Assembly: GCA_964481035.1 (NCBI GenBank)
Contig: CAYZSE010000087.1
Location: 1 to 15,020, forward strand
Direction of reading: 5' to 3'
Length of the DNA: 15,020 nucleotides
Source of the DNA: JAAAPF01 sp964481035
GTDB taxonomy: Bacteria; Pseudomonadota; Alphaproteobacteria; Geminicoccales; Geminicoccaceae
The position numbers were made by a program, and so were the translations under genes. Numbering within the stretch: the stretch's first letter is position 1; each line of letters opens with the position of its first letter. This document shows, piece by piece, positions 6,146-12,619 of this stretch. Under the pieces are notes generated by a model. That model was not told the origin of the DNA, searched no databases, and saw only the letters and a program-made list of their open reading frames with translations.

Positions 6146-6741
6146 AGGTGCCGGCGACGGTCGGCTGCATCCTCGCCGGTGGCCGGAGCCGGCGCATGGG
6201 GACCGACAAGGCGCTCGTCGCCCTCGCCGGTCGCCCGCTCGTGGCGCGCGTCGCCGAGCGGCTCGCCCGCCAGTGCGCGCTCGTCGTGGTCAACGGCCCA
6301 CCCGCGCGGCTCGGTGGTCTCGGCCTGCCCGTGGTAGCGGACGAGGTGGCCGATGCCGGGCCGCTCGGCGGCCTGCTCGCCGGGCTGCGCTGGCTGCGCG
6401 CGCACCAGCCCGCGTTCCCATGGCTCTGCACCGCCCCGGTCGACACGCCGTTCCTGCCGCTCGATCTCGTCGACCGCCTCCACGCCGGGCGCGGCGAGCG
6501 GCCGGCAGCCGTCGTCGTCGCCGGCGGCCGTCGCCACGGCGTCATCGCCATCTGGCACGGTGAGCTCGCCGACCCGCTCGCCCGGGCCGTCATCGGCGAG
6601 GATATCCGGCGAGTGGACGATTGGATCCGACGCGTCGGCGCCGCCGAGGTCGACTTCGGCGCCGATGCCGGCGGCGCCTTCGCCAACCTCAACACGAACA
6701 CCGATCTCGAAGCGGCGCGGCGGCGGTTCGGGCACGCCTGA
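6142..6741 (+). CDS. mobA: Molybdenum cofactor guanylyltransferase MobA
   Basis: The 199-residue cytosolic enzyme would transfer GMP from GTP to molybdopterin-bound molybdenum to make the guanine-dinucleotide cofactor used by DMSO-reductase-family enzymes. The N-terminal signature CILAGGRSRRMGTDKAL contains LAGG at residues 11-14 and the GTP-binding Lys23. The metal-binding Asp101 lies in APVDTPFLPL, and the C-terminal FANLNTNTDLEAARRR matches the family's F-x-N-x-N-T-x-x-D-L ending. The GTG start at 6142 overlaps the TGA of the LAB_N gene (GTGA), which suggests translational coupling although the two functions look unrelated. No molybdoenzyme or other Moco gene is in the window. The TorT-like protein near the right end belongs to a family that senses substrate for a guanine-dinucleotide-dependent reductase, but it is 4.8 kb away. 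Confidence 0.92.
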   Translation: MKVPATVGCILAGGRSRRMGTDKALVALAGRPLVARVAERLARQCALVVVNGPPARLGGLGLPVVADEVADAGPLGGLLAGLRWLRAHQPAFPWLCTAPVDTPFLPLDLVDRLHAGRGERPAAVVVAGGRRHGVIAIWHGELADPLARAVIGEDIRRVDDWIRRVGAAEVDFGADAGGAFANLNTNTDLEAARRRFGHA

Positions 6742-6769
6742 CTTGCGCGTCGCGGACGGCTTCTTACAT
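6742..6769 (+). promoter_or_regulatory. Possible heat-shock or sigma-70 promoter for hsp20
   Basis: CTTGCG (6742-6747) and CTTACAT (6763-6769) are 15 bp apart, directly after the mobA stop. A CTTG-type -35 with a pyrimidine-led -10 fits both alphaproteobacterial sigma-70 and RpoH promoters, and the match to each is only partial. A start near 6776 would give a leader of about 85 nt, the usual size for a ROSE element. Confidence 0.3.
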
Positions 6770-6838
6770 CAGTATCCGATCGGGTGCCGTCTGGGCCCGC
6801 TCCCACGTCTTCGGCGCGGCCATGGTGGCGCGCCTGTA

Positions 6839-6860
6839 CGTATCGCTTGGAGAGGATACG
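6839..6860 (+). promoter_or_regulatory. ROSE-like RNA thermometer hairpin covering the hsp20 ribosome-binding site
   Basis: CGTATC (6839-6844) pairs with GATACG (6855-6860). After a single bulged G (6845), CT (6846-6847) pairs with AG (6853-6854), closing the loop TGGAG. The hairpin ends on the base before the ATG at 6861 and buries the ribosome-binding site AGGA (6853-6856). The opposing strand is UCGCU (6843-6847), which fits the U(U/C)GCU anti-Shine-Dalgarno motif of ROSE elements, including the bulged G known to be important for melting. ROSE elements are known upstream of small heat-shock genes in alphaproteobacteria, as here. A further GC-rich hairpin at 6813-6834 (GGCGCG/CGCGCC) lies 5' of it. 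GUAUCC at 6772-6777 could also pair with GGAUAC at 6854-6859 if it is transcribed. Confidence 0.7.
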
Positions 6861-7259
6861 ATGCGTTTGTCGACCTACCCCACGTTCCCGTCCGTTCACG
6901 TCGCCTTCGCCGGCCCCCGCCCCCTCGCCGCCGAGCGCGTCGACTATGATCTCGTCCGCACCGGCGAGGAGAGCTGGCGCCTGGATCTCGCGTGCCCGGG
7001 CTTCGCCGAGGCCGATCTCGACATCGAGACCCAGGCCGGAAGCTTGCTCGTCCGCGGCACGCCGACCGCGCGGCCGAGCGACGAGCAGGTGGTTCATGCG
7101 GGTTTGGCGCGCCGCCCGGTCGAGCGGCGGTTCGCGCTCGGCGAGCACCTCCGCGTCACCGACGCCGCGCTTGCCGACGGCATCTTGTCGATCACCCTCG
7201 TCCGCGAGGTGCCCGAAGCCTTGCGGCCGCGCAGCATCGAGATCGCCAGGGCCGCTTGA
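6861..7259 (+). CDS. Hsp20/IbpA-family small heat-shock protein
   Basis: The 132-residue ATP-independent holdase would bind unfolding cytosolic proteins in oligomers and pass them to DnaK/ClpB. The alpha-crystallin core is visible from YDLVRTGEESWRLDLACPGF (about 31-50) through LDIETQAGSLLVRGT to the C-terminal strand region. RRFALGEHLRVTDAALADG and ILSITLVREVPEALRP match the conserved IbpA end, and RSIEIA supplies the C-terminal I-x-I anchor. The ATG at 6861 has a ribosome-binding site AGGA at 6853-6856, held inside the thermometer hairpin, so translation is probably heat-induced. The J-protein gene begins 83 bp downstream, and the two would cooperate in refolding. Confidence 0.88.
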   Translation: MRLSTYPTFPSVHVAFAGPRPLAAERVDYDLVRTGEESWRLDLACPGFAEADLDIETQAGSLLVRGTPTARPSDEQVVHAGLARRPVERRFALGEHLRVTDAALADGILSITLVREVPEALRPRSIEIARAA

Positions 7260-7283
7260 AGGTCCCGAGCGCGATCCTCACCC

Positions 7284-7318
7284 CCGCAGGCGCGCCTTGT
7301 GGAAGGCCGCGCCTGCGG
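7284..7318 (+). terminator. Long hairpin between hsp20 and the J-protein gene
   Basis: CCGCAGGCGCGCCTT pairs with AAGGCCGCGCCTGCGG around the loop GTGG with one bulged C, a stem of about 15 bp. No T-run follows (CCATCGTG). It may be a partial terminator or an RNA-stabilising structure that lets hsp20 transcript exceed that of the downstream chaperone and protease genes. Confidence 0.45.
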
Positions 7319-7342
7319 CCATCGTGACGGGCCGAGGCGGCC

Positions 7343-8302
7343 GTGTCTCGGTCGCAAGCGTTGGAGGCAGAGGAGGTGGCTGATCTCTACAGCGTGCTGG
7401 GCCTGCAGAAGGGAGCGGCGGAGCCGGAGATCCGTCGCGCCTACCGCAAGCTCGCCAAGGAGCTGCACCCCGACCGCAATCCGGGCGACGCCAAGGCGGA
7501 AGAACGCTTCAAGAAGGTCTCGGCGGCCTACGAGATCTTGAAGGACAAGGAGAAGCGGCAGCGCTACGACCGCGGCGAGATCGACGAGGACGGCCGCGAG
7601 CGTTTCGCCCAGGGCTTCGGCGGCGGCTTCCGACCCGGCGGCTTCGGACCCGGCGGCTTCGGCAATGGCGGAGCCGGCGGCGCGCGCCGTGGCGGCTTTC
7701 ACCAGCGCACCCGGACCGGTCCCGGCGGGCCGACCGACTTCGGCGGCTTCGAGGACATCCTGAGCTCGGTCTTCGGCGGCGGCCGGGGCGGCTTCGGCTT
7801 CGAGGCGGGCGGTGCTGCCGAGACCCGCTACGAGGTCGAGGTCGCCTTCATCGACGCCGCCCGCGGCGGCAAGCAGCGCCTCGCCCTGCCGCACGGCCAG
7901 AGCCTCGACGTCGCCATTCCGCCGGGCACCGAGGACGGTCAGGTGCTGCGTCTCAAGGGCCAGGGCCAAGGCGGCGGCGACGCCCTCTTGACCGTCAAGG
8001 TGCGCCCGCATCCGCGCTTTCGCCGCGACGGCCGCGACGTCCACATCGACATCGAGGTGCCGCTCGCCACCGCGATCGCCGGCGGCAAGGTGACCATCCC
8101 CACCATCGAGGGCGAGGTGTCCATGGGCATCCCCGCGGGCACCAGTTCCGGGCGCACGCTCCGCCTCAAGGGTCGCGGCGTGCCGGCGGGTCGCGGGCAG
8201 CCGGCCGGCGACCAGCTGGCGCACGTGCTCATCGCCCTGCCGACCGACCCCGCGGACCTGGCGGCGCTGCGCGAATGGGCGTCGAGCAAGGCCGCGAGTT
8301 GA
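7343..8302 (+). CDS. Class B J-domain co-chaperone (DnaJ/CbpA-like, no zinc finger)
   Basis: The 319-residue protein stimulates the ATPase of a DnaK-type Hsp70 and delivers clients. The J domain spans about residues 12-77 (DLYSVLGLQKGAAEPEIRRA) with the essential HPD at 42-44. A Gly/Phe-rich linker follows (about 90-155, repeats such as GGFRPGGFGPGGFG). The C-terminal client-binding region contains RYEVEVAFIDAARGGKQ, IPPGTEDGQVLRLKGQG and IPAGTSSGRTLRLKGRG. No cysteine zinc finger is present, which makes it class B rather than DnaJ proper. GTG 7343 has GAGG 5 nt upstream; TTG 7361 and GTG 7376 are shorter alternatives that still precede the J domain. A small hairpin (GGCCG/CGGCC, 7330-7342) places that GAGG in its loop. 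Eight bases separate the stop from the HtpX-like gene, so the two are surely co-transcribed. Confidence 0.9.
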   Translation: MSRSQALEAEEVADLYSVLGLQKGAAEPEIRRAYRKLAKELHPDRNPGDAKAEERFKKVSAAYEILKDKEKRQRYDRGEIDEDGRERFAQGFGGGFRPGGFGPGGFGNGGAGGARRGGFHQRTRTGPGGPTDFGGFEDILSSVFGGGRGGFGFEAGGAAETRYEVEVAFIDAARGGKQRLALPHGQSLDVAIPPGTEDGQVLRLKGQGQGGGDALLTVKVRPHPRFRRDGRDVHIDIEVPLATAIAGGKVTIPTIEGEVSMGIPAGTSSGRTLRLKGRGVPAGRGQPAGDQLAHVLIALPTDPADLAALREWASSKAAS

Positions 8303-8309
8303 GCTCGCC

Positions 8310-9194
8310 GTGCCACAGTCGAAGGAGCGCCTGATCGCGGCGCAGCGCGGCTATGCCGGCGAGACGCTCGCCCTGTTCGCGGCGCTCGCCCTGACCGTGG
8401 CGCTGGTCGGCTGGCTCCTGGGCGGGCTCGCCGGCGTGCTGGTGGCACTCGGCCTCGCCCTCGTCACCGCCCGGTCGATCGCCGCGCTCGGCACGCTCCG
8501 CTTGATGCGCCTGCAAGGTGCGGTCCCGCTGCCGGCCTGGCGCGCGCCGGGCCTGCATCGCTTGGCGCGAGCGCTCGCCGCCCGCGCCGGGCTGCCGGCA
8601 CCGCCCGACCTCTATCTCCTCCCCGGCGGCGCGCCCAACGCGTTTGCCGCCGGCAGCGGCCACGACCTCGCCATCGCCGTCTCGCGCGGGCTCGTCGACA
8701 CCCTCGACGACCGCGAGCTCGCCGGCGTGCTCGCCCACGAGATGGGCCATATCCAGGCCGGCGACACCGACGTCATGCGCTTCGCCGGCGCGCTCGTGCA
8801 GGCGACGCGCACCGTCGGCCAGGTCGGGCTCGTCCTGTGCGTCCTCGCCGCGTTCACCGGCGAGGCCATCCCGCTCCTCCTGCCGCTCGCGTTCTTCGGC
8901 GCGCCGAGCCTGGCCCTCGGCCTCCAGCTCTGGCTGTCGCGGCGCCGCGAGTTCGCCGCCGACGCGGCCGCGACCCAGCTCACGGGCGACGCCTACGGGC
9001 TCGCCTCGGCCCTCGTCCGCCTCGATCGCTGGCGCTCGAGGCTGCGCTATCTGGGCTATGCCCTGGGCACGCCACCGTCGTGGCTGAGCACCCACCCGCC
9101 GACGCGCGAGCGCCTGGCACGCCTGCAGGCCCTCCAGCCCGAAGCCTTCCTACCACCGCCGCCGCGCCGCGCGGTCTGGCACTGGGCGCTCTAG
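8310..9194 (+). CDS. HtpX-like M48 zinc metalloprotease, inner membrane
   Basis: The 294-residue membrane protease resembles HtpX, which degrades misfolded membrane proteins alongside FtsH. Hydrophobic segments lie at about 19-50 (probably two) and 167-210. The zinc site HEMGH is at 143-147 and the third ligand is Glu214 in RRREFAADAAATQL, the standard M48 arrangement. STHPPTRERLARLQAL near the C-terminus is also typical of the family. The GTG start at 8310 lies 8 nt after the J-protein stop, with no strong ribosome-binding site, so coupling to upstream translation is likely. The protein ends with a proline-rich tail. Whether it is the only HtpX of the organism or a paralogue cannot be told from the window. 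Confidence 0.88.
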   Translation: MPQSKERLIAAQRGYAGETLALFAALALTVALVGWLLGGLAGVLVALGLALVTARSIAALGTLRLMRLQGAVPLPAWRAPGLHRLARALAARAGLPAPPDLYLLPGGAPNAFAAGSGHDLAIAVSRGLVDTLDDRELAGVLAHEMGHIQAGDTDVMRFAGALVQATRTVGQVGLVLCVLAAFTGEAIPLLLPLAFFGAPSLALGLQLWLSRRREFAADAAATQLTGDAYGLASALVRLDRWRSRLRYLGYALGTPPSWLSTHPPTRERLARLQALQPEAFLPPPPRRAVWHWAL

Positions 9195-9236
9195 ACCGCC
9201 GTTGAGGATGCGCACGATCTGCGGCACAAGGCCGGC

Positions 9237-9875
9237 ATGCTGCGCTCTGCTCTCATCGTCTCGTGCCTCGTCCTGATGCCGCCGCCGGCGCCGGTGGCGG
9301 CGCACCCCCACGGCTGGATCGACATGCAGAGCAAGGTCGTCTTCGACGCGCAGGGGCGGGTGCGGGCACTGGAGCAGGCGTGGCTCTTCGACGAGCTCTA
9401 CTCGGCCTTCATCCTCGACGAGTTCGCGCTCAACGGGGAGAGCGTCGAGGACGGCTTGACTCGCTTGGCCCGCGACGACATCGCGGCGCTCGCGGCGTTC
9501 GACTACTTCACCGTGCTCGAGGTGGCCGGCGAGGCGCAGCCCTTCGCAGCGGTCACCGCCTACGCGAACGGCGTCGCCGACGAGCGGATCTGGCTCAAGT
9601 TCGAGCTGCCGCTGGCCGAGCCGGTGGCGCCCGGCGCGGGCGAGCTTACCTACGTGGTGTTCGATCCGACCTACTACATCGAGGTTCTGCACGTCGGCGA
9701 GGAGCCGGTTCAGCTCACGGGGCCCGGCAGCGACGCCTGCACGGCCTCGATCGTCGAGCCCGCGCCGCCGACGGAGATCGCGAACCTGGCGGCGAGCCTC
9801 GACATGTATGCCTTCGGCGGCGACGACCTCGGCCGCCACTTCGCCCAGACGATCCAGCTCGCATGCGAGCGGTGA
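9237..9875 (+). CDS. DUF1007 family periplasmic protein, partner of NicO transporter
   Basis: The 212-residue protein has a signal peptide with probable cleavage after PVAA (residue 22), leaving an N-terminus HPHGWID. This histidine-rich start and the following FDAQGRVRALEQAWLFDELY are the signature of DUF1007 proteins. The mature histidines could bind a divalent metal. Members are usually encoded next to NicO-type transporters, as here, and are thought to help metal transport, but their exact role is not established. ATG 9237 has AAGG 5 nt upstream. The stop at 9873-9875 overlaps the transporter gene, indicating tight coupling. The 42-bp spacing from the HtpX-like gene leaves open whether it shares that transcript. 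Confidence 0.85.
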   Translation: MLRSALIVSCLVLMPPPAPVAAHPHGWIDMQSKVVFDAQGRVRALEQAWLFDELYSAFILDEFALNGESVEDGLTRLARDDIAALAAFDYFTVLEVAGEAQPFAAVTAYANGVADERIWLKFELPLAEPVAPGAGELTYVVFDPTYYIEVLHVGEEPVQLTGPGSDACTASIVEPAPPTEIANLAASLDMYAFGGDDLGRHFAQTIQLACER

Positions 9876-10774
9876 GCTCGCGGCAGGCGTGGCTGGTCGT
9901 CCTCGCGGGGCTGACGCTGGCTGCGGTCGCGGTCATTCTGGCGAGCGCGCCCGTGGCCCTCGACCGCTGGACGATCTGGCTGGTCGACGTGCAGCGTGAC
10001 CTGCACCGCCGGCTCGCCCAGGCGCTCGCCACCGTCCGCGAAGAGGGCATGGGCGCCGCTTGGCCGCTCGTGGCGCTGAGCTTCGGCTACGGCGTCTTCC
10101 ATGCGGCCGGACCGGGCCACGGCAAGGTCGTCGTCGCCACCTACCTCACCACCCAGGAAAGCCGGCTGCCGGGCGCCCTGGCGCTGACCGCCGCCGCCGC
10201 CCTCGCCCAGGCCGCCACGGCGGTCGTCGCGGTCCACGCCGCGGTGACGCTCCTCGGCCTGACCTTGCGCCAGGCCCGCGGCAGCGTCACCGACCTCGAG
10301 CTGATCAGCTTCGTGCTGGTCGCGGCGCTCGGCGCCTTTCTCGCCGGGCGTGCCGGGCGACGGCTCTGGGGCGCACCCGCGAGCGCCGCGTGCCACGTGT
10401 GCGGCGGCCGCCATCATGCGCCGGCCGCGGCCCCGGGCGGCCTCTGGGCGGCGCTGGGCGTCGTCACCTCGATCGGGCTGAGGCCGTGCTCGGGCGCCGT
10501 CGTCGTCCTGCTCTTGGCTTATACGGGCGACGTCCGGCTCGTCGGCGTCGCCGCGGCGTTGGCGATGGCCGCGGGTACGGCGATCACGACCGGCGCCTTG
10601 GCAGCACTCGCCGTGCTCGCCCGAGGCACGGCGCTGAAGGTCGCCGAAAGGCTGCCGGGCGGCCGGGGGCGCTGGACCGATGGGGCGGCCCTGGCCGGCG
10701 GGGTCGCGCTCCTCGTCCTGGGCCTCCTGCTCGCCCACGCCGCCTGGACCCTGCCTTCGCACCCGCTGCGCTGA
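9863..10774 (+). CDS. NicO-family nickel/cobalt transporter (RcnA-related membrane protein)
   Basis: The 303-residue inner-membrane protein has about six hydrophobic segments. The first conserved motif is FGYGVFHAAGPGHGK with His80 and His86, the metal-site histidines of the NicO family. The second is SIGLRPCSGAVVVLLLAY. Between them, a short hydrophilic loop holds a small Cys/His cluster, CHVCGGRHH (177-185), a plausible metal-sensing or -donating site and much shorter than the His-rich loop of E. coli RcnA. NicO proteins move Ni2+ or Co2+, usually as exporters; direction and ion are not shown by the sequence. ATG 9863 overlaps the DUF1007 gene by 13 bp; GTG 9872 would give a GTGA overlap and lacks only three residues. 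The gene converges on the copper chaperone gene with 17 bp between stops. Confidence 0.85.
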   Translation: MRAVSSRQAWLVVLAGLTLAAVAVILASAPVALDRWTIWLVDVQRDLHRRLAQALATVREEGMGAAWPLVALSFGYGVFHAAGPGHGKVVVATYLTTQESRLPGALALTAAAALAQAATAVVAVHAAVTLLGLTLRQARGSVTDLELISFVLVAALGAFLAGRAGRRLWGAPASAACHVCGGRHHAPAAAPGGLWAALGVVTSIGLRPCSGAVVVLLLAYTGDVRLVGVAAALAMAAGTAITTGALAALAVLARGTALKVAERLPGGRGRWTDGAALAGGVALLVLGLLLAHAAWTLPSHPLR

Positions 10775-10784
10775 GACGCCTCCG

Positions 10785-10801
10785 CGCCGGCTCAACCGGC
10801 G
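10785..10801. terminator. Candidate bidirectional terminator between the convergent nicO-like and PCuAC genes
   Basis: CGCCGG (10785-10790) pairs with CCGGCG (10796-10801) around the loop CTCAA, which contains the PCuAC stop codon on the minus strand. The stem is short and no T-run is present on either side, so termination strength is doubtful; position between two convergent genes is the main support. Confidence 0.3.
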
Positions 10802-11262
10802 TTACGCGCCGCCATCCCGCGGACGAGGAACTCGACCTCGAGCGAGCCGGCATCGCCGAACTCCAGCGTGGCGGCGCGGCGCTCGCCTTCGACGAGAGGC
10901 TCGCGGAGCTGCATGAACATGACATGGTAGCCGCCGGGCTCGAGCGTGACAGCGGCGCCGGGCGGGATCTCGAGGCCGTCGTCGAGCGCGCGCATGCGCA
11001 TCACGCCCTCGTCCATGGCCATCTCGTGGATCTCGACACGACCGGCGAAGGGGGCACTGCCGCCGGTGAGCCGGACCGGGCCGTCGCCCTCGTTGCGGAC
11101 CGTCATGTAGCCGGCACCGACACTGGCGCCGGTCGGCGTCGCGCGCGCCCACGGCACTTCGACCACCACGGCGCCAAGCCGATGACCGTCGGCCGTACCG
11201 GGGGTGGCAACGCCGACCGCGAGCGCTGCGGCGACCGCGAAGACCAAGACCTTGATGCTCAT
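10792..11262 (-). CDS. Periplasmic copper chaperone PCu(A)C
   Basis: The 156-residue protein begins with a signal peptide (MSIKVLVFAVAAALAVGVAT, cleavage near residue 25). The mature domain carries the PCuAC copper-binding pattern: His79 in VEIHEM, Met90 in GVMRMR, and His113/Met115 in GGYHVMFM, spaced as H-x10-M-x22-H-x-M, close to the family's H-x10-M-x21-H-x-M. PCuAC delivers Cu(I) in the periplasm, typically to the CuA or CuB site of cytochrome oxidase, often with Sco. No sco or oxidase gene is nearby. The ATG at 11262 is preceded by only a weak GAGCGG; the frame is open further upstream, but the signal peptide fixes the start. The gene is transcribed towards the NicO-type gene, so they share a metal theme but not a transcript. 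Confidence 0.9.
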   Translation of the reverse strand: MSIKVLVFAVAAALAVGVATPGTADGHRLGAVVVEVPWARATPTGASVGAGYMTVRNEGDGPVRLTGGSAPFAGRVEIHEMAMDEGVMRMRALDDGLEIPPGAAVTLEPGGYHVMFMQLREPLVEGERRAATLEFGDAGSLEVEFLVRGMAARNAG

Positions 11263-11530
11263 CCGCTCGATCCAAAACCCTTGCTGCTTGCCCGAAGGAC
11301 GACGGGAGGTTCGGATCGCAGATCTCGGCACGCTTGGCGATAGCAAAGCGTCGCGGTCGGCGGGCGGTCGCGGCGTGGCGTGGACGCGCTGCCCGCGCCC
11401 AGGCGCGCCACCGGGCGCAACGCTGCGGATCGGATCGCGCGCCGGGTTGGCCCCGGCGGCCTTCCGGCCTACACCAAGCGGGCCTACACCAACGGGCTGC
11501 GTCCACCTGTGGCAGCCGAGCAGGAGCGCC
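11263..11530. promoter_or_regulatory. Divergent intergenic region between PCuAC and TorT-like genes
   Basis: The 268 bases must contain both start regions. Visible structure comprises GCCGGG/CCCGGC (11441-11457), a tandem repeat (11466-11492), and a hairpin GGCTG/CAGCC with inner CCA/TGG pairing (11495-11517) just 5' of the AGGAG ribosome-binding site of the torT-like gene. I could not assign convincing -35/-10 boxes in either direction. Confidence 0.4.
11466..11492 (+). repeat. Tandem direct repeat GGCCTACACCAA
   Basis: Two identical 12-base copies begin at 11466 and 11481, a 15-bp period, in the leader of the torT-like gene. Direct repeats of this size and spacing can be paired regulator sites, such as response-regulator half-sites, but this is unproven and chance duplication is possible. 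Confidence 0.4.
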
Positions 11531-12604
11531 ATGCCGACCCGCCTTCTCCTCGTCCGCGCCCTCACCTTCCTCGTCCTGTTCGGCGCCGCCGGCGCGACCT
11601 CCGCCCAGGAGATCGGCGACGGCGCGGCCGAGCGCTGGTGGCCAGTGCGCGTCGACACGCGCCACCCGCCCTTCAATCCGCAAGGCACCCTCACCCGCAG
11701 CGACTACGTGCCCCTGGAGCGGGCGAGCGAGTTCCATTGGCTGTGCGCCTCCCTGCCGGACCTCGAAGCCGGCTACATGCAGGCGGTGGCCTTCGGCATG
11801 GTCGAGGAAGCGCGCCGCCAAGGCGTTTCCCTGCAACTGGAGAACGCGGAAGGTTTCGACGTCGACCGGCAGCGCGCGCAGCTCGAGGCCTGCCTCGAGG
11901 ACGATGCGGACGCGCTCTTGATCGTTGCCGCCGAGAGCCAGTCCCTGACGGACATCATCGCCCGCGCACGAGCCCGGGGAACCGTCGTCGTCGACGTCGC
12001 GACGGGTACCGGCAGCGACCGCGTGACCGCCCGCATCTTTCCCGATGCCGCTGCCGTCGGCCGCATCGCGGCGGCCTATCTGGCCGATCGTCACCCGGTC
12101 GGCAGCGACACCGCGCGCGCCATCTGGTTGCCGGGCCCGCCGGGAGCCGCGTTCGCCGAGGCCTACGACCGCGGCTTCCGCGCGGGCATCCGCGCTGGCG
12201 CCATCGAGATCGCCGCGAGCGAGTTCGTCCCGCTCACGCCGACCCCGCTGCGCGCGCGCGTGCGGGCCCTGATAGCGGAGACCGATGGCTTCGAGATCTT
12301 CGCCGGCACGAGCCCGGCGGTGGTCGTCGCCGTCGAGGAGCTCGCGGCCAGCGGCAAGGCGCAGGACGTCGCGGTGATCTCGACCGGCCTCAGCCGCCGC
12401 GTCATCGAAGGGATCGAGGCCGGACGCATCGCCGCGGCGGTCAACGACAAGCCCGTCGTCCAGGGCCGCATCGCCGTCGATCTCGCCGTTCGCGCCCTCG
12501 AGGACGCGCCGTTCCTGGCCGAGGTGCGGCCCGCGCTCGACGTGATCGACGCCAACAAGGTCGAGAGCTTCGACCGGACGACGGCCCTCGCCCCGACCGA
12601 TTGA
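11531..12604 (+). CDS. TorT-like periplasmic substrate-binding protein (TMAO-sensing family)
   Basis: The 357-residue protein has a signal peptide (cleavage near TSAQ, residue 25) and a two-lobed type I periplasmic-binding fold. Segments such as WWPVRVDTRHPPFNPQ, YVPLERASEFHWLCASLP and VEEARRQGVSLQLENAEGF resemble TorT, the protein that binds trimethylamine N-oxide and signals through the TorS sensor kinase to induce TMAO reductase. Later segments IARARARGTVVVDVATG and VIEGIEAGRIAAAVNDKPV follow the ribose-binding-protein-like layout. ATG 11531 has AGGAG 4-5 nt upstream. No TorS/TorR, reductase or ABC permease gene is adjacent inside the window, so ligand and partner are unknown; a sugar-type ABC binding protein is the alternative. 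It converges on the MscS gene with 15 bp between stops. Confidence 0.75.
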   Translation: MPTRLLLVRALTFLVLFGAAGATSAQEIGDGAAERWWPVRVDTRHPPFNPQGTLTRSDYVPLERASEFHWLCASLPDLEAGYMQAVAFGMVEEARRQGVSLQLENAEGFDVDRQRAQLEACLEDDADALLIVAAESQSLTDIIARARARGTVVVDVATGTGSDRVTARIFPDAAAVGRIAAAYLADRHPVGSDTARAIWLPGPPGAAFAEAYDRGFRAGIRAGAIEIAASEFVPLTPTPLRARVRALIAETDGFEIFAGTSPAVVVAVEELAASGKAQDVAVISTGLSRRVIEGIEAGRIAAAVNDKPVVQGRIAVDLAVRALEDAPFLAEVRPALDVIDANKVESFDRTTALAPTD

Positions 12605-12619
12605 CGCCCCGCGCGGCAT

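Noticed and set aside
7610..7800. Repetitive GGC-TTC rich tract
   Set aside because: It is the Gly/Phe-rich linker of the J-protein and not a non-coding repeat array.
11275..11318. Possible CueR-like site CCTT...AAGG upstream of the PCuAC gene
   Set aside because: The half-sites are only four bases and the interior does not match known CueR operators well enough.
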